Positions 7,987 through 16,359 of a stretch of 60,733 nt of DNA are shown here, in pieces. Each line of letters opens with the position of its first letter. The first letter of the stretch is position 1. The DNA lies in NCBI RefSeq assembly GCF_934754625.1, contig NZ_CAKVIU010000005.1; one strand, 5' to 3'. The translations under genes and the position numbers were made by a program. The notes beneath the pieces are model-generated. The model saw only the letters and a list, made by a program, of their open reading frames with translations, had not been told where the DNA came from and made no database searches. The DNA comes from Catenibacterium sp900764725 (GTDB lineage Bacteria; Bacillota_I; Bacilli_A; Erysipelotrichales; Coprobacillaceae).

Positions 7987-8340
7987 CTAGTCCATTACAC
8001 GGATGCTCTGAACATAAACATTCACAGCTTCAATATCAATATCTAGAGTCTTTTCTAGTACATATTTTACTTTCTTCTGTACTTCATATACAATTTCAGA
8101 AATCTTCACACCATAACCTACAATAATATAAAGATTAATAATAGAACCAGTCTGACCTTCTTCAACAACAATTCCTTTAGAATAATTATCTTTACCTAGA
8201 AGATCATAAAAACCATCCATCATCTTCTGGCTAGCCATACCTACAACACCATAACATTCTGTTGCAGCTCCACCACAAATAGTAGCAATAACGTCAGTTG
8301 AAATATCTATATTTCCAAGATCAGTTGTTTTTTTAATCAT
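7987..8340 (-). CDS. Asp23/Gls24-family envelope stress protein (YloU)
   Basis: 117 residues, the usual length, with the Asp23 core: an early DISTDVIATICGGAATECYGVVGMA and a later VGYGVKISEIVYEVQKKV. Members are small cytoplasmic or membrane-associated proteins linked to cell-envelope homeostasis; the exact activity is unknown. It is the first gene of the operon with fakA, with promoter TTGTAA-N17-TATAAT at 8379-8407 and GGAGG before the ATG. The gene arrangement (yloU-yloV divergent from rpmB) is conserved across Firmicutes and supports the call. Confidence 0.88.
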   Translation of the reverse strand: MIKKTTDLGNIDISTDVIATICGGAATECYGVVGMASQKMMDGFYDLLGKDNYSKGIVVEEGQTGSIINLYIIVGYGVKISEIVYEVQKKVKYVLEKTLDIDIEAVNVYVQSIRVMD

Positions 8341-8378
8341 ATTGATTCCTCCATTTTTATTCTTTTTTCATAATAGTA

Positions 8379-8407
8379 ATTATATATCATATACACAAAC
8401 ATTACAA
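8379..8407 (-). promoter_or_regulatory. Promoter of the yloU-fakA operon
   Basis: TTGTAA (8402-8407), 17-base spacer, TATAAT (8379-8384), minus strand. Confidence 0.75.
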
Positions 8408-8506
8408 ACAAATAGGATTATAGCAAACAATAAAGATTTTTCAATCCTTATTTTGTCCATATATTCAACTTTTTTTACATTTTGTACAGTTTAATAAAAA
8501 AAATGA

Positions 8507-8535
8507 TTGATTTTTGATGAGGTAGATGGTAAGAT
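8507..8535 (+). promoter_or_regulatory. Promoter of rpmB
   Basis: TTGATT (8507-8512), 17-base spacer, TAAGAT (8530-8535), plus strand, about 30 bases before the ribosome site. Confidence 0.6.
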
Positions 8536-8574
8536 ACACGAGTATGTGAAACAAGTAAAAGGATGGTGAATTCA

Positions 8575-8760
8575 ATGTCTAGAAAATGTCAGCTTAGCGG
8601 TAAAGGACCTATGTCTGGTAACAACCGTTCTCATGCATTAAACGCTACAAGAAGAAAGTGGAATGTTAACTTACAGAAAGCTACTGTCATCATCGATGGT
8701 AAGCCTACAAAGGTAAGAGTTTCTGCAAGACAGTTAAGAACTTTAAGAAAGAGCGCTTAA
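8575..8760 (+). CDS. rpmB: 50S ribosomal protein L28
   Basis: 61 residues, full length. It begins MSRKCQLSGKGPMSGNN and continues with ATRRKWNVNLQK and VRVSARQLRTLRK, all L28 hallmarks. The ATG at 8575 is preferred over an in-frame ATG at 8563, because the latter lies inside the purine-rich ribosome site AAAGGATGGTG. The zinc-binding cysteine pairs of C-plus L28 are absent (only C5 remains), so this is the zinc-independent form. It is a single-gene plus-strand unit with its own promoter and a GAAA-loop terminator, divergent from yloU as in most Firmicutes. Confidence 0.95.
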   Translation: MSRKCQLSGKGPMSGNNRSHALNATRRKWNVNLQKATVIIDGKPTKVRVSARQLRTLRKSA

Positions 8761-8774
8761 TCGATATAATAATA

Positions 8775-8799
8775 GAGGCTAGAAATAGCCTCTTTTATT
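8775..8799 (+). terminator. Terminator of rpmB
   Basis: Stem GAGGCTA/TAGCCTC (8775-8781 with 8786-8792) around a GAAA tetraloop, then TTTTATTT. It lies just beyond the stop of the convergent HAD gene and may stop it too. Confidence 0.9.
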
Positions 8800-9472
8800 T
8801 TACTATGTTTAACACTTCTATAAGTTTGTCTATTTCATATGTGACAGCTTGAGAAGTGTTTTTTTGATGTTCAGGATTAAAGTAACATGTATCTATGCCT
8901 GCATTTTCTCCACCCTTTATATCACTTGTGAGTGAGTCTCCAATAATAATTGTGGTATTAGGATCATAGTGAGTCTTATCTTTAATATAATTAAAGTATG
9001 TAATATCTGGCTTTTCATATCCTACGTCTTCTGAGATGAAGATATCATCAAATAAGTCATAAAGCCCTGTGCCCTTTAATTTGCCTAACTGAGCGACTTT
9101 TGAGCCATTTGAGGCTGCATACTGCCTGCAGTGTGGTTTGAGTGCTAAAATGACTTCTAAGGCATTCTCATTTAAACAATAATAAGTGCCTAATGCTTTC
9201 TGGTAGTCAATATTAAACTGAACACCATCAATAGAAACATTAAGTAAACTAAAAAAGTCTACAAAACGTTTTACCATCAGTTCACTTCTTCTTGAATGAT
9301 CCTTTTCAATCATCTTCCAACATTCTTTATTAATCTTTTTGTATTGTTCAAATTGTGCTTCTGTCATAGATACACCATGCTTCTCTAAACATTTTTCCAT
9401 GCTGATTCTTTCAGACATTTCAAAATTAAGAAGTGTGCCATCTATATCCCATAATATAGTTTTATATTTCAT
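8795..9472 (-). CDS. HAD-family hydrolase, YjjG/YfnB-like nucleotidase
   Basis: 225 residues. HAD motif I is DIDGTLLNF (D9 nucleophile and D11), motif II is ASNGSK, and motif III/IV is KPDITYFNY with IIGDSLTSDIKGG. A helical cap lies between residues 15 and 90. The pattern fits the noncanonical pyrimidine 5'-nucleotidases (YjjG/YfnB type), which dephosphorylate nucleotides, but substrate range is hard to predict in HAD proteins. Its promoter (9490-9517) lies inside the dnaJ terminator region, so it is transcribed separately from the heat-shock operon. AAGGAGG precedes the ATG. Confidence 0.82.
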   Translation of the reverse strand: MKYKTILWDIDGTLLNFEMSERISMEKCLEKHGVSMTEAQFEQYKKINKECWKMIEKDHSRRSELMVKRFVDFFSLLNVSIDGVQFNIDYQKALGTYYCLNENALEVILALKPHCRQYAASNGSKVAQLGKLKGTGLYDLFDDIFISEDVGYEKPDITYFNYIKDKTHYDPNTTIIIGDSLTSDIKGGENAGIDTCYFNPEHQKNTSQAVTYEIDKLIEVLNIVK

Positions 9473-9489
9473 AATGTCCTCCTTATTTT

Positions 9490-9517
9490 ATTATACAAAA
9501 AAGATAGGAATACTCAA
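9490..9517 (-). promoter_or_regulatory. Promoter of the HAD hydrolase gene
   Basis: TTGAGT (9512-9517), 16-base spacer, TATAAT (9490-9495), minus strand. The -35 box lies in the loop of the dnaJ terminator. Confidence 0.5.
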
Positions 9518-9528
9518 TATCCCTATCT
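9495..9528 (-). terminator. Terminator of the heat-shock operon (after dnaJ)
   Basis: An 11-bp stem (9502-9512 with 9518-9528, one G-U pair), five-base loop, then TTTTTTG on the minus strand. It overlaps the dnaJ stop codon. Confidence 0.85.
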
Positions 9529-10647
9529 CTTGAATGAATTCTTAAATTGATCAAAAATAGATTCTTTTTCATCTAATTCTTTAAGTTTAGTGTAAAGGTC
9601 TTTTTCTTTCTTGCTTAACTTCTTAGGAATAGAAACATTGACCTGAACATACTGATCACCATAAGTATCACCACGCATGTTCTTAACACCTTTACCCTTA
9701 AGTCTCATGACTGTACCCGTTTGAGTACCTGCAGGAATCTTCATAGTCACATCACCATAAACTGTAGGTACTTCTACTTCACAACCAAGAGTAGCATCTA
9801 CTGCAGAAACTGGAACTGATATAGAAATATCATTACCATTTCGTACAAAGTATTTATGTGGACGAACATAGATTTCTACATATAAATCACCATTAGGACC
9901 GCCATTGATACCACGCTGTCCTTTACCAGCCACACGTAACTGCTGATGAGAATTAATACCAGCTGGGATAGTTAATTCTACAGTGACATTCTTATTAATA
10001 TATCCTGAGCCATGACAATGTGGACATTTATCCTTAACTACCTTACCTGTACCATGACAATCTGGACATACTGATTCATTAATAATTGTACCAAATGGAG
10101 AACGCTGTTGTACTCTAATACGTCCTGTACCACCACATCTAGAACATGTATGCACATCATTAGGATTCTTAGCACCTGTACCATGACAATGAGAACACTG
10201 CTCATCATAGTTGATCTTAAGTTCAGTCTTCTTACCCTTGATTGCATCCATGAAATCAATTTCTATCTGAACATAACGGTCTTCACCTTTTTGTGGTCCT
10301 GTAGGTCTTCTAGAACGTGACTGTCCTCCGCCAAAGAATGAACCGAAAATATCACCAAAGTCCATATCTTCAAATCCACCAAATCCTTGGCCTCCAAAGC
10401 CTCCAGCACCTGCTCCACCCTGTTCAAATGCTGCATGTCCATAACGGTCATAAGCGGCCTTCTTGTTTTCATCAGAAAGAACTTCATAGGCTTCATTAAC
10501 TTCCTTGAACTTATCTGCTGCATCTGGCGCTTTATTCACATCAGGATGATATTTCTTTGCCATCTTACGATAGGCACGTTTTATTTCATCTTTTGAAGCA
10601 TCCCTAGATACACCAAGGACTTCATAGTAATCTCTCTTATCTGCCAT
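9523..10647 (-). CDS. dnaJ: Chaperone protein DnaJ
   Basis: 374 residues, a full type I Hsp40. The J domain has the HPD motif (KKYHPDVNK, near 33-38), then comes a Gly/Phe-rich stretch (about 75-115). Four zinc repeats follow (CSHCHGTG, CSRCGGTG, CPDCHGTG, CPHCHGSG, about 150-215), then the C-terminal substrate-binding domain. It stimulates the DnaK ATPase and delivers substrates. It is last in the hrcA-grpE-dnaK-dnaJ operon, 51 bases after dnaK. That gap contains a stable hairpin (10671-10691) that may lower dnaJ expression relative to dnaK. GAGGTG precedes the ATG. Confidence 0.97.
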   Translation of the reverse strand: MADKRDYYEVLGVSRDASKDEIKRAYRKMAKKYHPDVNKAPDAADKFKEVNEAYEVLSDENKKAAYDRYGHAAFEQGGAGAGGFGGQGFGGFEDMDFGDIFGSFFGGGQSRSRRPTGPQKGEDRYVQIEIDFMDAIKGKKTELKINYDEQCSHCHGTGAKNPNDVHTCSRCGGTGRIRVQQRSPFGTIINESVCPDCHGTGKVVKDKCPHCHGSGYINKNVTVELTIPAGINSHQQLRVAGKGQRGINGGPNGDLYVEIYVRPHKYFVRNGNDISISVPVSAVDATLGCEVEVPTVYGDVTMKIPAGTQTGTVMRLKGKGVKNMRGDTYGDQYVQVNVSIPKKLSKKEKDLYTKLKELDEKESIFDQFKNSFKR

Positions 10648-10670
10648 AAATCACACCTCATTTAATATAA

Positions 10671-10691
10671 GCCAAGGGGATTACCCTTGGC
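10671..10691 (-). promoter_or_regulatory. Hairpin between dnaK and dnaJ
   Basis: Perfect 8-bp stem GCCAAGGG/CCCTTGGC with a five-base loop. The minus-strand tail TTATATTAA is not a true T-run, so it looks more like an attenuator or processing/stability element than a full terminator. Confidence 0.55.
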
Positions 10692-10698
10692 TTTCTTG

Positions 10699-12513
10699 TT
10701 AGTTCTTTTCAGTAAAGTCTGCATCAACGAAATCATCATTGTTGTTATTAGATGAAGTGTCTGCACCTGCTGTGTTACCAGCATTCTGCTGCTGATACTG
10801 AGCAGCAGCCATCTGCTGAGCAATCTGTTCAAGTTCGCTCATCTTAGATTCAAGAGTAGCCATATCATTATTGTCTAATGCAGTCTTAAGTTCATCTCTT
10901 AAAGCTGTAGCCTGGTTCTTCTGATCTTCTGGAAGGTTAGCACCCTGTTCAGCTAAAGCCTTATCAATCTGGTTAATCATAGCTTCTGCTTTATTCTTAG
11001 TTTCGATGTCTTTACGTTTCTTTTCATCGTCAGCCTTGTTGCTTTCAGCTTCCTTAACCATTCTATCGATTTCTTCTTCACTTAAACCTGTAGAGTTCTG
11101 AATAGTGATAGACTGTTCTTTGTTTGTCTTCATATCTTTTGCTTTAACGTTTACGATACCGTTAACGTCGATATCAAATGATACTTCAATCTGAGGAACG
11201 CCTCTTGGAGCTGGTTCAATACCATCAAGTTTAAATAAGCCTAACTGCTTATTATCTTTAGCCATTGCACGTTCACCCTGTAATACGTTGATATCTACAG
11301 CTGGCTGGTTATCAGCAGCAGTTGAGAAAATCTGTGATTTAGTAGTTGGGATAGTTGTGTTACGAGGGATTAATACTGTCATAACACCACCCATTGTTTC
11401 GATACCAAGTGATAATGGTGTAACATCAAGTAATACGACATCCTTAACATCACCAGTAATAACACCACCCTGGATTGCAGCACCCATAGATACTACTTCA
11501 TCAGGGTTAACTGACTTGTTAGGTTCTTTTCCTAATAATCTCTTAACTGAATGCTGTACTGCGATGATACGAGTAGAACCACCAACTAATAAGATCTGAT
11601 CGATTTCAGATGCAGATACTTTTGCATCAGTTAATGCCTGTCTTACTGGAACTTCTGTTTCAGCAACTAAGTCAGCTGTTAATTCATCAAATTTAGCTCT
11701 TGTAAGAGTCATATCTAAATGAAGTGGTCCGTTAGCACCAGCTGTGATATATGGTAATGAGATCTGAGTCTGCATCATACCAGATAAGTCTTTCTTAGCT
11801 TTTTCTGCAGCATCTTTAACTCTCTGCATAGCCATCTTATCAGCACTTAAATCAACACCGTTTTCTTTCTTGAATTCAGCAACCATGTAGTCCATAACTT
11901 TCTTATCGAAGTCATCACCACCTAAGTGGTTGTTACCTGCAGTTGCTAATACATCAAATGTACCATCATATAAGTCAAGGATAGAAACATCGAATGTTCC
12001 TCCACCTAAGTCATATACTAATACTTTCTGTTCCTGATCAGTTTTATCTACACCATAAGCAAGTGCAGCTGCTGTAGGTTCGTTGATAATACGTTCAACA
12101 TCAAGACCTGCAATCTTACCAGCATCCTTAGTAGCCTGACGCTGAGCATCATTGAAGTAAGCTGGAACTGTGATAACAGCCTTAGTTACTGTTTCACCTA
12201 AATAGCTTTCAGCAGTAGCCTTTAAGTTCTGAAGAATCATTGCTGAAATTTCTTCTGGTGTATAATCACGACCATTTACATGTTCTTTATAGTTTGTACC
12301 CATATGTCTCTTGATTGATGCTACAGTATCAGGATTTGTAACTGCCTGACGTTTTGCAGCTTCACCAACGATGATTTCACCATTCTTGAATGCAACAACT
12401 GATGGAGTTGTTCTCATTCCTTCTGGATTCGCAATAACTTTTGCTTCACCATTTTCCATAACACTGACACATGAATTTGTTGTACCTAAATCAATACCAA
12501 TAACTTTACTCAT
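10699..12513 (-). CDS. dnaK: Chaperone protein DnaK (Hsp70)
   Basis: 604 residues, the usual Gram-positive length. The N-terminal ATPase domain begins MSKVIGIDLGTTNSCV and carries VPAYFNDAQRQATKDAG, NEPTAAALAYG and DLGGGTFDVS. The linker DVVLLDVTPLSLGIET is near 365. The substrate-binding domain ends in a helical lid with a Gln/Asn-rich disordered tail and the acidic terminus DDFVDADFTEKN. It is an ATP-driven foldase working with GrpE and DnaJ, which flank it in the operon. Expression is expected to be HrcA/CIRCE controlled from 14185-14226. AGGAGG precedes the ATG. Confidence 0.98.
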   Translation of the reverse strand: MSKVIGIDLGTTNSCVSVMENGEAKVIANPEGMRTTPSVVAFKNGEIIVGEAAKRQAVTNPDTVASIKRHMGTNYKEHVNGRDYTPEEISAMILQNLKATAESYLGETVTKAVITVPAYFNDAQRQATKDAGKIAGLDVERIINEPTAAALAYGVDKTDQEQKVLVYDLGGGTFDVSILDLYDGTFDVLATAGNNHLGGDDFDKKVMDYMVAEFKKENGVDLSADKMAMQRVKDAAEKAKKDLSGMMQTQISLPYITAGANGPLHLDMTLTRAKFDELTADLVAETEVPVRQALTDAKVSASEIDQILLVGGSTRIIAVQHSVKRLLGKEPNKSVNPDEVVSMGAAIQGGVITGDVKDVVLLDVTPLSLGIETMGGVMTVLIPRNTTIPTTKSQIFSTAADNQPAVDINVLQGERAMAKDNKQLGLFKLDGIEPAPRGVPQIEVSFDIDVNGIVNVKAKDMKTNKEQSITIQNSTGLSEEEIDRMVKEAESNKADDEKKRKDIETKNKAEAMINQIDKALAEQGANLPEDQKNQATALRDELKTALDNNDMATLESKMSELEQIAQQMAAAQYQQQNAGNTAGADTSSNNNNDDFVDADFTEKN

Positions 12514-12530
12514 AATAAGTTCTCCTCCTA

Positions 12531-13103
12531 TTAATCCTTATTCACTTTCACTAAAGTTGCTCTAATTACTCTATCTTTTAACATATAACCTTTTTGTAAT
12601 TCTTCAGTCACAATATTTGGACCAAAGTCAGGATTATCATCCTGCATAACTGCCTGGTGTATATTAGGATCAAATTCCTTACCCTGTGCTTCAATCACAG
12701 TTACACCATTCTTACCTAGAATATTCATTAACTGGTTTAAAATCATCTTATTACCCTTAAGAATATTCTTACCTTCTTCGCTTTCAGGTTCTACAGTTAA
12801 TGATCTTTCATAGTTATCAATAACTGGTAATAACTCTTCAATAAAAGACTGCATTGCATACTTTAACTGATTAGCATGTTCATTTTTAAGTCTTTTCTTT
12901 AAGTTTTCCATATCAGCGAATACTTTATAATAATCTGTCTTCCACTTGTTGATTTGAGATTCTAAATCTTTGATTTTTTCATCTTTAGGATCTACTGTTT
13001 CTTCAGCTGTTTCTTCAACGGTTTCTTCTTTTACTTCTTCAGCTTCTTCCTCAGTAGTTTCTTCAACAGTTTCTTCTGTTTCTTTCTTCATTTCTTCTGC
13101 CAT
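12531..13103 (-). CDS. grpE: Nucleotide exchange factor GrpE
   Basis: 190 residues from the ATG at 13103, which has GAGGTGAG five bases upstream; an earlier ATG at 13127 would overlap hrcA and lacks a good ribosome site. The first 45 residues are a highly acidic Glu/Thr/Val tract (repeating EETVEET-like units) with no fixed structure expected. The coiled-coil GrpE dimer region (KIKDLESQINKWKTDYYKVFADMENLKKR) and the beta-wing domain ending VKVNKD follow. GrpE exchanges ADP for ATP on DnaK and acts as a thermosensor. It lies 13 bases after hrcA and 17 before dnaK. Confidence 0.95.
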   Translation of the reverse strand: MAEEMKKETEETVEETTEEEAEEVKEETVEETAEETVDPKDEKIKDLESQINKWKTDYYKVFADMENLKKRLKNEHANQLKYAMQSFIEELLPVIDNYERSLTVEPESEEGKNILKGNKMILNQLMNILGKNGVTVIEAQGKEFDPNIHQAVMQDDNPDFGPNIVTEELQKGYMLKDRVIRATLVKVNKD

Positions 13104-13116
13104 GGTCTCACCTCTT

Positions 13117-14142
13117 CTACTCATCATTTTCCTTGATGATTCTTTCTATATTTTCAGTAATATATTCTACAAGCGATACAACTTTCTTGTAAGGCATACG
13201 CGTTGGACCGATTACAGAAATCGTTCCTTTACTAGCTCCTCCTGTATCAAAAGAAGATGAAATAACTGATACATCATCAAGTCCAGATACATTTGAATCA
13301 TCACCAATCAATACCTTGATACCATCATCATCAGTTGGTGCTAAGAAATTCCAATTAGATGAATTTTCAAATGCGCTCACTAGTTTTCTTAACTTGTTGA
13401 CATCATTGTATTCGGGTTGATATAACAAATGATCTTTACCAGAGAAATATACATTGTTTCTTGCAAATTTCATAAATGCTTCTAAGAAAGCATTAAACAA
13501 GATTTCATGTTCCTTGATTCTCGTATTGAGGATTGGCTTGACATCGTTTTCTAATCTATCTGCCACCTGATTGATTGGTGTTCCTACTAATGTATCATTC
13601 ATTACCGCTACACAAGCCTGTAAATCATCCAAACTCAGTGTCTCAGATAAAGTGAAAACTCGATTTTCTACATGTCCCTTATCCGTTACTATGATTGCAG
13701 TGACATTGCGCGTCCCAATTGGAACAAGTGTAATATTCTGCAGACATTCATAACTTGAATTAGGTCCTAGAGCAACAGCCGTTAGATCAGTCAACTGGCT
13801 TAACATTTCGCAGCTTTCTTTAATCAAACTATTCAATGATTGATGTGTATCACTAAAGATAGTTGCAACCTGATTCTTTACTTGTTCATCGACATTTGGC
13901 TGAAGCAAAGTATTTACATAATAGTAATATCCCTTCTTAGAAGGAACACGACCAGAAGATGTATGTGTTTTCACTAGAAAGCCAAGTTCTTCAAGCTTGC
14001 TCATTTCATTTCGAATAGTGGCGCTTGAATATGGTAATTCATATTTTGTCATCAGAAGCTTAGATCCAACAGGTTCTGCTGTTTCAATAAACTCTTCGAC
14101 AATATATTTAAATATTAGCATTTGTCTTGCCGATAGCATCAT
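13117..14142 (-). CDS. hrcA: Heat-inducible transcription repressor HrcA
   Basis: 341 residues from the ATG at 14142 (MMLSARQMLIFKYIVEEF). It is preceded by AAGGAGGTG at 14147-14155. A longer in-frame start at 14193 is rejected because that ATG sits inside the promoter, directly after the -10 box. The N-terminal winged helix contains SSATIRNEMSKLEELGFLV and HTSSGRVPSKKGYYYYV; a GAF-like regulatory core follows. HrcA binds CIRCE operators and represses this operon; GroEL normally keeps it active. First gene of hrcA-grpE-dnaK-dnaJ. Confidence 0.96.
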   Translation of the reverse strand: MMLSARQMLIFKYIVEEFIETAEPVGSKLLMTKYELPYSSATIRNEMSKLEELGFLVKTHTSSGRVPSKKGYYYYVNTLLQPNVDEQVKNQVATIFSDTHQSLNSLIKESCEMLSQLTDLTAVALGPNSSYECLQNITLVPIGTRNVTAIIVTDKGHVENRVFTLSETLSLDDLQACVAVMNDTLVGTPINQVADRLENDVKPILNTRIKEHEILFNAFLEAFMKFARNNVYFSGKDHLLYQPEYNDVNKLRKLVSAFENSSNWNFLAPTDDDGIKVLIGDDSNVSGLDDVSVISSSFDTGGASKGTISVIGPTRMPYKKVVSLVEYITENIERIIKENDE

Positions 14143-14153
14143 CAAGCACCTCC

Positions 14154-14180
14154 TTAGCACTCTTTTTCCTCTTGTGCTAG
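14154..14180 (-). promoter_or_regulatory. CIRCE operator, downstream copy
   Basis: TTAGCACTC-N9-TTGTGCTAG compared with consensus TTAGCACTC-N9-GAGTGCTAA: left arm perfect, right arm three mismatches. It lies in the hrcA 5' leader next to the ribosome site. Confidence 0.85.
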
Positions 14181-14184
14181 ATTC

Positions 14185-14212
14185 ATTATACATTCTTTTT
14201 TAGCAGTGTCAA
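14185..14212 (-). promoter_or_regulatory. Promoter of the heat-shock operon
   Basis: TTGACA (14207-14212), 16-base spacer, TATAAT (14185-14190), minus strand. One CIRCE overlaps the -35 box and another follows the -10 box. Confidence 0.9.
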
Positions 14213-14226
14213 GACTTTAGTGCTAG
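14200..14226 (-). promoter_or_regulatory. CIRCE operator, upstream copy
   Basis: TTAGCAGTG-N9-TAGTGCTAG: two mismatches per arm against consensus, with the exact nine-base spacing. It overlaps the -35 box. Confidence 0.75.
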
Positions 14227-14234
14227 TTTATACT

Positions 14235-14265
14235 AAAAAGCGGTTTCTCTTATTTGAGAAACCAC
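14235..14265 (-). terminator. Terminator of hemW
   Basis: Stem of about 10 bp (14240-14249 with 14256-14265, one G-U), then TTTTT on the minus strand. It abuts the hemW stop and isolates the heat-shock operon. Confidence 0.88.
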
Positions 14266-15357
14266 TTATTCAGGTAAGAAATCTAGAAGAATGGAATTCA
14301 GAAGATCAAGTGTATCATTTGTTTTCAAATGATTATTTTCAATAATCAATGAATGATTATCTAGGTTCTTACTAAGAGCCTCTTTATAGACATCTTCTAT
14401 TGAACGATGATATCTTCTTTTAAATTCATCAAGGTCCAATCCTTCTGTTAGACGTAAAGACATCATAAGATGATTAAACATTGTATCTTCGATTGTTTCT
14501 TTTTCTATATATACTGTATTCTTTCCTTGTAAATAATCAGTGAGACTACGCGTATGAGAAATCAGTTCATCATCTATTTTACCTGTTGCACCAATACCGA
14601 CACCATAATAGTTATCATAATGCCAATAAACCTTATTATGTTCTGATTCATGATTTCCTAATGCATAGTTAGAGACTTCATAGCGATAAAAACCAGCATG
14701 GGAAAGTGTTTCTACAATATAGTCACTCCATTTTCCTTCTGTTTCTTCATCTAATGGTTCATATGAATCATATAAACGTGTATGTTCTTCTAATATAAGT
14801 GAATAATAAGATAAATGATTAATAGGAAGTGATAAGGCAGTCTTTAAATCTTCTTGTACATCTTCAAGTGTTTGATTAGGAAGTCCATACATGAGATCAA
14901 TAGAAATATGTTTAAAGCCTATGGACTTGGCATTTCTTACTACCTCTTTCGCAATAGAAGATGTATGATAACGTTCAATCTTTTTTAATAAATCATTATT
15001 AAATGTCTGTACACCGATACTCAAACGATTAACTCCATGAGCATGCATACATTCTAGTTTATCTCGCGTTGCTGATTCAGGATTGACTTCTATTGTATAT
15101 TCGAGAGTATCATCACCTACAAAAGGATCAATCATCCTTAATAAGATATCTAATTGATCTAAAGAAAGAGCACTTGGTGTTCCTCCTCCTATATAAATAG
15201 TTCTCATTATATGATGAGGAAGACGATCAAGTTCTTCCTTTAATCGTTCTAGATATTTTAAGACAAACTCTTCACGATAATAGACCTTCGCAAAATCACA
15301 ATAAGAGCAAATATGATTACAAAAAGGAATATGAATATAAAGTGCTTTTGTTTCCAT
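14266..15357 (-). CDS. hemW: Radical SAM heme chaperone HemW
   Basis: 363 residues. The radical SAM cluster motif is C13-N-H-I-C17-S-Y-C20, with YIGGGTPSAL, a SAM-binding VNPESAT and SIGVQTFN following, and the C-terminal HemN-like extension about 270-360. Once called an oxygen-independent coproporphyrinogen oxidase homologue, HemW binds and transfers heme. The position next to hrcA is conserved in Firmicutes, although lepA, usually adjacent, is missing here. It starts one base after the holA stop with GAGGAT upstream, so it is coupled to holA. Confidence 0.93.
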   Translation of the reverse strand: METKALYIHIPFCNHICSYCDFAKVYYREEFVLKYLERLKEELDRLPHHIMRTIYIGGGTPSALSLDQLDILLRMIDPFVGDDTLEYTIEVNPESATRDKLECMHAHGVNRLSIGVQTFNNDLLKKIERYHTSSIAKEVVRNAKSIGFKHISIDLMYGLPNQTLEDVQEDLKTALSLPINHLSYYSLILEEHTRLYDSYEPLDEETEGKWSDYIVETLSHAGFYRYEVSNYALGNHESEHNKVYWHYDNYYGVGIGATGKIDDELISHTRSLTDYLQGKNTVYIEKETIEDTMFNHLMMSLRLTEGLDLDEFKRRYHRSIEDVYKEALSKNLDNHSLIIENNHLKTNDTLDLLNSILLDFLPE

Positions 15358-15358
15358 A

Positions 15359-16318
15359 TCATATCCTCATTAGAAAGAGTTCTAATCCTCTAAATTTATC
15401 TACCGTACCGGTCTTGATTGCATAATCTAGTTCTGATAAAGCATAGAGTTTTTCCATGAGTTCCGTGATATCAAAATGTGCTACATTTTTACGAATTGGA
15501 TAGATAGCACGAGGATTAAGGCCCAATGCTGATGCAATATCATTATCTCGATATCCCTTCTTACTCATAATAGAGACCTGATAGAGATTACGTAATGAAT
15601 TTGCAATCAAACCAATGAGTTCTAAAGGATCATGCTTCTTAGAGATTAAGTCTTGATAAACGCGCATTGTATTTCTTAAATCATGTTCCATTAAAGCATT
15701 TGTTAACTTAAAAACATCCTCTTCAACGCGTGGTGGTACTAATCTTTCAACATCTTCCTTTTTAATACTATGTGTATATAAGCATAACTTTTCTACCTGA
15801 TTAGATATAGTAAGAAGATCATTTCCACAGCGGTCTAATAGTAAAGCAAGCGCATTATCTTCAATAGAGGCATTTCTATGAACAATAGCTTCTCTAGTAG
15901 CCTTATAAAGCTGATTGAAGGTTAATTTCTCCATTTCATACCATTTCGCATTTTTACGTAATGATTTAACAACCTTCTTTCTTTCATCAAAGTTACGCTG
16001 ATCATGATAAATCACAAATAATGTAGTTGGATTATCATGTTCAATATAATCTAAAAATAGCTTAACATCTTCATCTGTAACTAGTTTCTTTTTAGGTTTT
16101 TCTTTTGTAAGAAAGATTGGATTCTTTAAGACAACCATCTTATATTCTGTTAAGAAGGGTTGTGTTAAAGCATCTTCAATGATGTCCTTCATTGGTGTTT
16201 CACCTGTATGATAGACCATATAGTTCATATCATCACTTGTACATTGATATTTCTTTTTTAAGTCTTCTAATCTTTGAGCAAGTAATAGTTTTTCTTCTCC
16301 ATATAATACAATATTCAT
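15359..16318 (-). CDS. holA: DNA polymerase III subunit delta
   Basis: 319 residues. The clamp-loader wrench fold is recognisable from MNIVLYGEEKLLLAQRLEDL, QPFLTEYKMVVLKNP, the lid-like LLDRCGNDLLTISNQVEKL, and the C-terminal ALSELDYAIKTGTVDKFRGLELFL. Delta opens the sliding clamp during loading. It follows comEC by 41 bases and precedes hemW, the Firmicutes order comEA-comEC-holA. The usual divergent rpsT is not present next to it. Ribosome site GGATGGAG before the ATG. Confidence 0.93.
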   Translation of the reverse strand: MNIVLYGEEKLLLAQRLEDLKKKYQCTSDDMNYMVYHTGETPMKDIIEDALTQPFLTEYKMVVLKNPIFLTKEKPKKKLVTDEDVKLFLDYIEHDNPTTLFVIYHDQRNFDERKKVVKSLRKNAKWYEMEKLTFNQLYKATREAIVHRNASIEDNALALLLDRCGNDLLTISNQVEKLCLYTHSIKKEDVERLVPPRVEEDVFKLTNALMEHDLRNTMRVYQDLISKKHDPLELIGLIANSLRNLYQVSIMSKKGYRDNDIASALGLNPRAIYPIRKNVAHFDITELMEKLYALSELDYAIKTGTVDKFRGLELFLMRI

Positions 16319-16359
16319 AGTTCTCCATCCTTTTGTCCTATTCTACCATATAATCATGA

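Noticed and set aside
10038..10596. Several short ORFs on both strands inside dnaJ
   Set aside because: Shadows of the repetitive cysteine/glycine coding sequence of dnaJ, which is complete in its own frame.
12970..13260. 96-codon plus-strand Ser/Val-rich ORF
   Set aside because: Antisense to the acidic repeat of grpE and the end of hrcA; low complexity and no ribosome site.
14143..14193. N-terminal extension of HrcA from an ATG at 14193
   Set aside because: That ATG directly follows the -10 box and would not be in the transcript; the ATG at 14142 has a perfect ribosome site.
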